This document shows, one piece after another, positions 1 to 5,281 of a stretch of 9,636 nt of DNA (positions are counted from its first letter, which is position 1; each line of letters opens with the position of its first letter). Below the pieces are notes generated by a model. It saw only the letters and a list, made by a program, of their open reading frames with translations. It did not search any database and was not told where the DNA came from. The stretch spans positions 1 through 9,636 of the forward strand of contig RFIL01000522.1 in NCBI GenBank assembly GCA_003695285.1, in the 5' to 3' direction. Source of the DNA: Calditrichota bacterium (GTDB taxonomy: Bacteria; Calditrichota; Calditrichia; RBG-13-44-9; J075). The position numbers were made by a program, and so were the translations under genes.

Positions 1-1
1 A

Positions 2-580
2 TATTTTGCTGAACCAACTCCTGAATCCCTTATAGGTAATCTATTACCTGACTTTTTATCAGGACCTCCGGAAAAACATTTATTATCCCAACCAATACTG
101 AAGGGAATGGATCTACATCGAAAGATAGACGCATTTACAGATGCCCATCCGGTTGTATTGAGGAGTCAACGTCGCTTAAATGATCAATATCGGCTGGTAA
201 GAGGAATTATTATCGATATGTTTTTTGATCATTTTTTAGCAGCTAATTGGGCTGAATTTCATCACGTTTCTCTAAAAAGGTATTCTGAACAGGTGTATGG
301 AGTGTTTGAAGAACATCGGGGATTGTTACCTCCCCGATTAGCCAGAATCCTACCTTATATGATTAAAGATAACTGGTTGTATTCCTATCAATCGTTAGAG
401 GGGATTGAGATGGCTTTATCCCGGATGTCCACTCGGTTAACCCGGAAGATAGAACTTGAAAAAAGTGTGGATGTTTTGCGGATGAATTATAATGATTTTA
501 AAAATGACTTCTATCTTTTTTTTCCGGAACTGAATGCTTATGTCAACTCGATAAAACAAAAGGAAGAGAATAAAAGGTAA
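2..580 (+). CDS. acpH: Acyl carrier protein phosphodiesterase (AcpH), 5' end cut by window edge
   Basis: AcpH-type enzymes hydrolyse the phosphodiester bond that holds the 4'-phosphopantetheine arm on acyl carrier protein, giving apo-ACP in the cytoplasm. The frame is open from the left edge, so the ATG at 107 is internal. The codons before it give the family's N-terminal signature (SLIGNLLPDF, comparable to SLSGNLLADF in E. coli as I remember it). Next come the H-R-x-I-D metal-site motif (LHRKIDAFTD), the D-H pair in MFFDHFLAANW, and C-terminal KDNWLYSY and FYLFFPEL, all in family order. The window holds 192 residues. By alignment to E. coli AcpH from memory, only about seven N-terminal residues are missing. 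The stop lies 4 bp from the stop of the convergent nnr gene. Family assignment is fairly secure. Physiological substrate is inferred. Confidence 0.87.
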   Translation, partial: YFAEPTPESLIGNLLPDFLSGPPEKHLLSQPILKGMDLHRKIDAFTDAHPVVLRSQRRLNDQYRLVRGIIIDMFFDHFLAANWAEFHHVSLKRYSEQVYGVFEEHRGLLPPRLARILPYMIKDNWLYSYQSLEGIEMALSRMSTRLTRKIELEKSVDVLRMNYNDFKNDFYLFFPELNAYVNSIKQKEENKR

Positions 581-598
581 TGTTTCATTTCTCTTCCT
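551..598 (-). terminator. Probable intrinsic terminator of the acpS-nnr operon
   Basis: Read on the minus strand, AGGAAGAGAA (598-589) and its exact complement TTCTCTTCCT (570-561) form a 10-bp stem around an 18-nt loop. The stem is followed directly by TTTGTTTTAT. It covers the last codons and stop of nnr and lies partly inside the 3' end of acpH. On the plus strand the same stem is not followed by a T-run, so it would serve mainly the leftward operon. The stem is only 40% GC and the loop is long, so strength is uncertain. Confidence 0.45.
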
Positions 599-2147
599 GA
601 TTTAGAAAGCGGTTCAGAACCGGACCCAGATTTTCTATCAATTCTCCGGCAATGAGTGAATATTTAGTTTCCCTCTCCGCCACAAAGTCAGCTGCTAAAC
701 CATGAATGTAATTTCCAGTATAAGCAGCTTCCTCCGGAGATAGCCCCTGAGCGGCCAATCCTGCAATAAATCCAGTTAGAACATCACCTGTTCCACCACT
801 GGCCAGCCCGGAATTACCGGTAGAATTAATCAAAATTTGGCCATCCGGCAAAGCGACCAGAGAAGGAGCCCCTTTCAAGACTAATACCAATTGAAAATTC
901 GTTGCAAATTGTTGGGCTAATTCAACCCGTTGAGAAGATAGTTCTTCTTTTGAGACTGAAGGGAAAAATCTTCGAAATTCACCTAAATGAGGGGTCAAAA
1001 TCCAGTGGGGATGCGGAGCTTCTTTTAAAATGTTGGGGTAGTTCGCAAGCGCAAAAAGAGCATCTGCGTCGATTACTGCAGGTTTATTTAAATTTCTTAA
1101 AATTTTGATGACCGTATGTTGCACCTCTTCTGTTCTACCCAGGCCCGGACCGATGGCCAAAACATCACACCATTCTAATAGATCGTTAATTTCATCCAGA
1201 CTTTTTAATCCTATCGTCTGTTCATCCTCTTCCGGGAGAGGCCTGGTAATGACCTCAGTCAATTTCTGTTCCATAACTGAATTCATACTTTCAGGGATAC
1301 CCAAGATAACCAAACCTGATCCAATCTTCAATGCTGCTGAGGCCGTAAGCGCTGCTGCTCCAGTATATCCCCTTGAACCCGCTAATACAGCCACTTTTCC
1401 ACATTCATATTTATGAGCATCCTCATATCTAAAGGGGAGGACGATATCCTCATCCTCCAGAATTGACACTTTAACATCATCTTTATTGAGGATAAAGGGA
1501 GGGATGCCAATATCTGCGATAAATAACTCTCCCACATAAGATCGAGCTGGATACAAAACATGACATCGTTTGGGAAGGGCCATGGTAACGGTTATGTCTG
1601 CACGTATAGCACTCCCTGGTATGTCAGGGAGATCTGCATTCAGCCCTGAGGGAAGGTCAATTGAAACAACCAGGGCTTCCATTTCTTGATTGATGAAATC
1701 AATGATGTCTTTAATGAGACCTCTTACCTCTCCTTTTATACCGGTTCCCAGCAAGGCATCGACAATAACATCCGGTTGGTTCTTATTAATTTTTTTCAAA
1801 TCTTTAGGATGAGTAATGAACTCAATTGGGATTTTCATATTTTTTAAAATTGTATAATTGATAAGAGCATCACCGGAAATCTTATCTTCTTCCACAGCAC
1901 AAAAAACTTTTACGAAAATTCCTTCATTCCATAAATGTCTGGCAACAACAAACCCATCACCTCCATTATTTCCCTTACCACAAAATATGTAAACGGTGGG
2001 ATCTGAAGCATCTGCCAGAACTTGTTGGATGATTCGAAAGGTTGCCGTGCCTGCATTTTCCATTAAAACAACACCCGGGATCCCCACCTCTTCAATCGTA
2101 TACCGATCTTTTTCCTGCATTTCTTTAGCTGTTACAACCTTTATCAT
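585..2147 (-). CDS. nnr: Bifunctional NAD(P)H-hydrate epimerase / ADP-dependent NAD(P)H-hydrate dehydratase
   Basis: This enzyme repairs NADH and NADPH damaged by hydration. The N-terminal YjeF_N domain epimerises R- and S-NAD(P)HX. The C-terminal ribokinase-like domain dehydrates S-NAD(P)HX using ADP. The 520 residues match the fused family. Epimerase signatures include GKGNNGGDG (57-65), VDALLGTG around 129-136 and SIDLPSGLN (162-170). The dehydratase domain starts near 225 with AGSRGYTGAA (256-265), IGPGLGR (332-338), IDADAL (359-364), LTPHLGE (384-390) and the glycine-rich GNSGLASGGTGDVLTG (444-459). The last motif holds the expected catalytic Asp455. The ATG at 2147 is preceded by AGAGGG at a good distance. 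The gene starts 18 bp after the acpS stop in the same direction, a common bacterial operon pair. Both domains look complete. Confidence 0.96.
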   Translation of the reverse strand: MIKVVTAKEMQEKDRYTIEEVGIPGVVLMENAGTATFRIIQQVLADASDPTVYIFCGKGNNGGDGFVVARHLWNEGIFVKVFCAVEEDKISGDALINYTILKNMKIPIEFITHPKDLKKINKNQPDVIVDALLGTGIKGEVRGLIKDIIDFINQEMEALVVSIDLPSGLNADLPDIPGSAIRADITVTMALPKRCHVLYPARSYVGELFIADIGIPPFILNKDDVKVSILEDEDIVLPFRYEDAHKYECGKVAVLAGSRGYTGAAALTASAALKIGSGLVILGIPESMNSVMEQKLTEVITRPLPEEDEQTIGLKSLDEINDLLEWCDVLAIGPGLGRTEEVQHTVIKILRNLNKPAVIDADALFALANYPNILKEAPHPHWILTPHLGEFRRFFPSVSKEELSSQRVELAQQFATNFQLVLVLKGAPSLVALPDGQILINSTGNSGLASGGTGDVLTGFIAGLAAQGLSPEEAAYTGNYIHGLAADFVAERETKYSLIAGELIENLGPVLNRFLNQEEK

Positions 2148-2165
2148 GATTTGTCCCTCTGATAT

Positions 2166-2549
2166 TTATTTCTTTCCATTTTCATCAATAACAACCATTG
2201 CGGTTGCAATAGTATCGGTATGAGAAAGGGAGATAGAAATATGTTTATCTTTTAAAAGTTGAGCGGTTTTTCCCGTAAGATGTACAATGGGTTTACCCCA
2301 TTTGTCGTTTAATACTTCAACATCCTTCCAGTGAATCCCTAAATTCACCCCAATGCCAGTTGCCTTAAAAATAGCCTCTTTTGCCGCAAACCGCGCTGCA
2401 AAACTCTGGGGAGAAGTTACCTTTTTCAAACAGTAGGCTATTTCCCCTGGTGTAAAGACACGGTTTAAAAAACGTTCTCCATACCGTTTGATTAAATCGT
2501 CTATCCTTGCAATTTCAACAATATCGATTCCAACACCATAGGTATTCAT
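2166..2549 (-). CDS. acpS: Holo-[acyl-carrier-protein] synthase
   Basis: AcpS transfers 4'-phosphopantetheine from coenzyme A to the conserved serine of apo-ACP, activating it for fatty acid synthesis. At 127 residues it has normal length for the small homotrimeric AcpS class. Family motifs are present: VGIDIVEI (6-13) with the Mg-binding Asp9, VFTPGE (31-36), FAARFAAKEAIFKA (50-63) with Lys57 and Glu58, and SLSH (107-110) near the C-terminus. The ATG at 2549 has AGGAA just upstream. The gene is first in a leftward operon with nnr. A weak promoter-like pair lies about 35-64 bp upstream. The ACP-deactivating acpH gene lies just beyond nnr on the opposite strand. Confidence 0.97.
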   Translation of the reverse strand: MNTYGVGIDIVEIARIDDLIKRYGERFLNRVFTPGEIAYCLKKVTSPQSFAARFAAKEAIFKATGIGVNLGIHWKDVEVLNDKWGKPIVHLTGKTAQLLKDKHISISLSHTDTIATAMVVIDENGKK

Positions 2550-2583
2550 GATTTATTCCTTAATCAAGGCTCAGACTCGCAGA

Positions 2584-2613
2584 AATATAGTAAAAGTGCA
2601 AAAGTGAAGTAAA
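2584..2613 (-). promoter_or_regulatory. Candidate promoter of acpS-nnr
   Basis: On the minus strand, TTTACT (2613-2608) and TATATT (2589-2584) are separated by 18 bp, resembling sigma70 -35 and -10 boxes with two and one mismatches. Transcription would start near 2577, leaving a leader of about 28 nt before the ATG at 2549. A TATAAT on the same strand at 2669-2664 matches better but has no acceptable -35 box. In DNA this AT-rich, such matches arise easily by chance. Confidence 0.3.
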
Positions 2614-2754
2614 GAAGAATTAATCTCTTATCCTACTGCTTCTAAAAAATTCTAATTTTGCAGATTATAAATTCACAGCTTAAAGCGCTACTAAATTAGG
2701 TCAGGAAAGATAACTTCATTTAAAAACTGAAATGAAAACTCTTTTTTTTTCTAT

Positions 2755-2875
2755 TGATCGTACGAACGTAGCATAAGTGCCTCAATTTGGGGTAACTTTG
2801 GCGATGACTTTATGAAGAAAATTGGGAGTCTCTTCGGTAACATTTAATATGAGCCCAGGTGACAACGTGATTAAT
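2755..2875. other. GC-richer island in the acpS/HMA intergenic gap (possible small RNA or decayed gene)
   Basis: The gap from 2550 to 3053 holds no convincing gene. Within it, 2755-2870 is about 42% GC (49 of 116 by hand count). The 114 bp to the left are about 25% GC and the 120 bp to the right about 19%. The island has an 8-bp palindrome TCGTACGA (2758-2765) and two near-identical 9-mers, GGTAACTTT (2791) and GGTAACATT (2836). On the minus strand one frame is open from 2883 to 2719 except for a TGA at 2784-2782. Another frame gives about 30 codons ending LPQIEALMLRSYDQ, with no Shine-Dalgarno site. Non-coding RNA, repeat unit or gene remnant are all possible. I do not recognise it. Confidence 0.35.
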
Positions 2876-2894
2876 AAGATATGTTACTTTTTTT
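2837..2894 (+). terminator. Terminator-like hairpin with T7 tract in the intergenic gap
   Basis: GTAACAT (2837-2843) is exactly complementary to ATGTTAC (2881-2887), which is followed at once by seven Ts (2888-2894). An inner TTAAT/ATTAA pair (2844-2848 with 2870-2874) can extend the stem across an asymmetric bulge. It would end a rightward transcript from the GC-richer island, and no protein gene there needs it. The stem is AT-rich and the loop long, so this is only suggestive. Confidence 0.25.
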
Positions 2895-2977
2895 AATCCT
2901 TATGATACATTAATTTATATGGTGTCAGGTATATTGAATTTAAAAACGAACTTTAGTTATTGATTTTAAACAAATTA

Positions 2978-3011
2978 AAAAGCTTAAAACAAAGCTTTTA
3001 TTTGTTTTAAG
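2978..3011. repeat. Two overlapping, mutually exclusive AT-rich inverted repeats upstream of the HMA gene
   Basis: CTTAAAACAAA (2983-2993) pairs perfectly with TTTGTTTTAAG (3001-3011) around a 7-nt loop. AAAAGCTT (2978-2985) pairs with AAGCTTTT (2992-2999) around a 6-nt loop. The two stems share bases, so only one can form at a time. The second is followed by ATTTGTTTT. They end about 55 bp before the HMA start codon, where an operator, attenuator or insulating terminator would sit. Low sequence complexity makes chance formation possible. Confidence 0.35.
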
Positions 3012-3055
3012 TCTAATAAAACCACTTAATTAGATAAAAATTACTGTTATTCAAT

Positions 3056-3061
3056 GGAGGT
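3056..3061 (+). promoter_or_regulatory. Ribosome binding site fixing the HMA protein start at 3066
   Basis: GGAGGT lies 4 nt before the ATG at 3066 and overlaps the upstream in-frame ATG at 3054. The ATG at 3054 has no such site before it. The shorter 74-residue product is therefore preferred. Confidence 0.7.
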
Positions 3062-3065
3062 CATC

Positions 3066-3290
3066 ATGAATACCCAAAAAGAAATACAATTAAAAATTAT
3101 TGGGATGAGTTGTCAGGGATGTGTAAATGCTGTTAGAAGTGCATTGGAGAATACTTCCGGGGTATTAGAATGTGTTGTAGACTTAGAAAAGGGATTGGCC
3201 AGGGTGAAAGTAGAAGAAGGAAAAAGTAATGAAGCTCAGCTAATAAAAGCGGTTCAAGAAGCTGGTTATGATGCAGAATTGACAGCATAA
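3066..3290 (+). CDS. Small heavy-metal-associated (HMA) domain protein, CopZ/MerP-like
   Basis: This 74-residue protein is a single ferredoxin-like HMA domain. Such proteins bind a soft metal ion, usually Cu(I), and pass it to a P-type ATPase or regulator. The metal site is GMSCQGC (13-19) with Cys16 and Cys19, and the C-terminal IKAVQEAGYDAEL matches the usual last helix and strand. No signal peptide is visible, so it should be cytoplasmic. MerP-type proteins normally have a signal peptide, making a CopZ-like chaperone more likely. No copper ATPase or metal-responsive regulator lies in the window. It is separated from the downstream lgt start by 44 bp in the same direction and may share its transcript. 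Metal specificity cannot be read from sequence alone. Confidence 0.88.
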   Translation: MNTQKEIQLKIIGMSCQGCVNAVRSALENTSGVLECVVDLEKGLARVKVEEGKSNEAQLIKAVQEAGYDAELTA

Positions 3291-3322
3291 AATTTGTATT
3301 GTAGCAGGAAACATTAGTGTTT

Positions 3323-3328
3323 AGGAGA
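3323..3328 (+). promoter_or_regulatory. Ribosome binding site placing the lgt start at TTG 3335
   Basis: AGGAGA lies 6 nt before the TTG at 3335. It falls inside the longer open frame that begins with GTG at 3317, so the GTG start would place the Shine-Dalgarno site within the coding region. The TTG start gives MIEWNVSPEIF, close to the usual N-terminus of the family. Confidence 0.65.
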
Positions 3329-3334
3329 ATAACT

Positions 3335-4105
3335 TTGATTGAATGGAATGTTAGTCCAGAAATTTTTAGAATTGATGGTTTTGCTTTACGGTGGTATAGC
3401 CTGGGGTTTGTCATTTCTTTTTTGTTAGGATATTACTTAATCCGTGAAATGCTCCGGAGAGAGAAAAAACCCCTTGTATATGTGGATGATTTATTCGTTT
3501 ATGTTTTTATCGGAACTATCGTAGGAGCTCGCCTGGGACATTGTCTCTTTTATGATTTAGGCTACTACCTTCGACATCCTTTAGAGATTCTCATGATCTG
3601 GCATGGAGGGTTAGCCAGTCATGGAGCTGCAATCGGGATTTTAGTGGCACTCTATATATTTGCAAAAAAACGTCAGGAAAATTTTTTATGGACTCTTGAT
3701 CGGGTCGTTATCGTGGTGGCATTGGCCGGATTTTTTATTCGGTTGGGAAATTTATTTAATTCTGAAATCATTGGTAAACCGACAGATGTACCATGGGCTT
3801 TTATTTTTACCCGGGTAGATAATATTCCCAGACATCCCACTCAAATCTATGAGGCAATCGCTTATTTAGGCATTTTTGGAATTTTTTACAGGTTATATAG
3901 CAAAAACTGGAAAAATCTGCGCCAGGGATACCTGTTTGGTCTTTTTCTGATCAGTGTCTTTGGTTTTCGCTTTTTTGTAGAATTTTTTAAGGAAGTTCAA
4001 TCTCCCTGGGAAACCAAATTACCTCTGGATATGGGACAAATTCTAAGCATTCCGTTTGTTCTTGCCGGCATTTATTTCATTACCAGAAAAGGTAGAGCCG
4101 GATAA
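3335..4105 (+). CDS. lgt: Prolipoprotein diacylglyceryl transferase (Lgt)
   Basis: Lgt moves diacylglycerol from phosphatidylglycerol to the lipobox cysteine of prolipoproteins in the inner membrane, the first step of lipoprotein maturation. With the TTG start it has 256 residues, normal for the family, and several hydrophobic segments. Visible signatures are GTIVGARLGHCLFYD (about 60-74), HGGLASHG (90-97) with His96 at the position of the important E. coli His103, RLGNLFNSE (136-144) with the Arg matching E. coli Arg143, RHPTQIYEA (166-174), FRFFVEFFKE (211-220) and DMGQILS near the C-terminus. The GGLASHGAAIG and NSEIIGKPTD wording resembles Bacteroidota-type Lgt. It follows the HMA gene. 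The next gene, egtD, starts 121 bp downstream. Starts at GTG 3317 or TTG 3335 are the only uncertainty. Confidence 0.96.
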   Translation: MIEWNVSPEIFRIDGFALRWYSLGFVISFLLGYYLIREMLRREKKPLVYVDDLFVYVFIGTIVGARLGHCLFYDLGYYLRHPLEILMIWHGGLASHGAAIGILVALYIFAKKRQENFLWTLDRVVIVVALAGFFIRLGNLFNSEIIGKPTDVPWAFIFTRVDNIPRHPTQIYEAIAYLGIFGIFYRLYSKNWKNLRQGYLFGLFLISVFGFRFFVEFFKEVQSPWETKLPLDMGQILSIPFVLAGIYFITRKGRAG

Positions 4106-4120
4106 GAAGATGAACTTTTC

Positions 4121-4187
4121 CAACCCAGAATTAGCAAAGCCATTTAATCAATCGAAAGCGTATTCCTACCTGGGTTGACTTTATACT
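4121..4187 (+). promoter_or_regulatory. Inverted repeat and promoter-like boxes upstream of egtD
   Basis: CAACCCAG (4121-4128) and CTGGGTTG (4170-4177) are a perfect 8-bp inverted repeat separated by 41 nt. The right arm overlaps TTGACT (4175-4180), and a good -10 box TATACT follows at 4182-4187, too close to use that TTGACT as its -35. The structure could be the lgt terminator stem, although no T-run follows, or an operator for egtD. The evidence is weak. Confidence 0.25.
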
Positions 4188-4213
4188 AAAAAGAGCTTGT
4201 TTACAAAAAATGT

Positions 4214-4219
4214 AGGGGT
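4214..4219 (+). promoter_or_regulatory. Ribosome binding site placing the egtD start at ATG 4227
   Basis: AGGGGT lies 7 nt before the ATG at 4227 and inside the longer frame that begins with TTG at 4197. The TTG has no comparable site ahead of it, so the 339-residue product is preferred. Confidence 0.6.
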
Positions 4220-4226
4220 TATCACC

Positions 4227-5246
4227 ATGGGTTGTACATATAAAATATTACGGGGAGAAGATCTGGAAACCGTAGTTCCTTCCAATCAAAAATTTGCTCT
4301 AGATGTCTTAATAGGGTTATCTGAAAAGCCCAAACAACTTTCCTCAATGTATTTTTATGATGACACCGGCTCTCGGTTATTCCAGAAGATCATGGCTTTA
4401 CCTGAATATTACCTTACCTCATGTGAAATGGAGATTATTAAAACCCAGACCGAACAATTTTCTAATCTTGTTGGAGATGGTACTTTTCATCTTATAGAAC
4501 TCGGAGCCGGAGATGGGAGTAAAACCTCGGTTCTGATTGATCACTTTTTACAGAAAAAATTGGAATTCGACTATATACCGATTGACATCTCTGAAGCAGC
4601 GATGAAAACATTGCTTCGAAGTATGGGGAAAAAATTTGAAACCCTATCAGCTAACGGATTGGTAGCAGAATACTTTGACGGACTCAAGTGGATATCGCAA
4701 AGCAAGCATAAACGAAATATGGTATTGATGTTGGGCTCGAATTTGGGAAACTTCAACAAAGCTCGGGCCAGAGTGTTTTTGAGAAGTTTGTGGAATTCTC
4801 TCAACAATGGTGATTACGTCGTGATAGGTTTTGATTTAAAAAAAGATATTGAGATCATGTTACGCGCTTACAATGATTCTCAAGGTGTAACCGAAAAATT
4901 TAATTTAAATTTATTACGAAGGATCAATACAGAACTAGGTGGTCAATTTGATTTAAATAAATTTCGCTTTTATGCGAATTACAATGTGTTTTCCGGAGCG
5001 ATAGAAAGTTTTTTGGTAAGTCTGGAGCCGCAACGGATTTACATCGCCCAATTAGGAGATTATTTTGAATTTGACGCCTGGGAACCCATTCACACCGAAT
5101 ATTCCTATAAGTTTCTGGAAAGCGATATATCTCTCCTTGCTGAACAAACAGGATACCGTATCGTGCACCAACTTTATGATTCCAAAAGATATTTTGTGGA
5201 TTCTATCTGGCGGGTTGAAAAATTAGAGGCCACCGCACATAAATGA
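4227..5246 (+). CDS. egtD: EgtD-like L-histidine N-alpha-methyltransferase (Methyltransf_33 family)
   Basis: EgtD trimethylates the alpha-amino group of histidine with SAM to give hercynine, the first step of ergothioneine synthesis. The protein has 339 residues, close to characterised EgtD proteins. Family signatures are YFYDDTGS (42-49), LPEYYLT (58-64), the SAM-binding ELGAGDGSKT (91-100), GSNLGNF (170-176) with the Asn expected near the substrate, GFDLKKD, FNLNLLRRINTELGG (225-239) and HTEYSYKF (289-296). The T-E-x-S in the last motif is typical of histidine-binding EgtD. No EgtB or other ergothioneine gene is in the window, so hercynine may be the end product here, the partner may lie elsewhere, or the substrate may differ. 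It converges on mnmG with a 35-bp gap that shows only weak AT-rich inverted repeats. Confidence 0.87.
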   Translation: MGCTYKILRGEDLETVVPSNQKFALDVLIGLSEKPKQLSSMYFYDDTGSRLFQKIMALPEYYLTSCEMEIIKTQTEQFSNLVGDGTFHLIELGAGDGSKTSVLIDHFLQKKLEFDYIPIDISEAAMKTLLRSMGKKFETLSANGLVAEYFDGLKWISQSKHKRNMVLMLGSNLGNFNKARARVFLRSLWNSLNNGDYVVIGFDLKKDIEIMLRAYNDSQGVTEKFNLNLLRRINTELGGQFDLNKFRFYANYNVFSGAIESFLVSLEPQRIYIAQLGDYFEFDAWEPIHTEYSYKFLESDISLLAEQTGYRIVHQLYDSKRYFVDSIWRVEKLEATAHK

Positions 5247-5281
5247 GATTTTCAAAATTCTACTCATTCGCCATGAAAATT

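Noticed and set aside
1105..1416. 103-codon plus-strand frame inside nnr
   Set aside because: It is antisense to the conserved dehydratase domain of Nnr and has no family features.
2715..2750. Weak hairpin (TTCATTT/AAATGAA) before a run of nine Ts
   Set aside because: The stem is only 7 bp with two G-C pairs and stands several bases away from the T-run. In DNA this AT-rich it is likely chance.
3133..3414. 93-codon minus-strand frame across the HMA and lgt genes
   Set aside because: It overlaps two well-supported plus-strand genes with their own ribosome binding sites and resembles no known protein.
5247..5281. Possible bidirectional terminator between egtD and mnmG
   Set aside because: Only short AT-rich inverted repeats (for example ATTTTCA/TGAAAAT) occur, with no GC-rich stem or convincing T-run.
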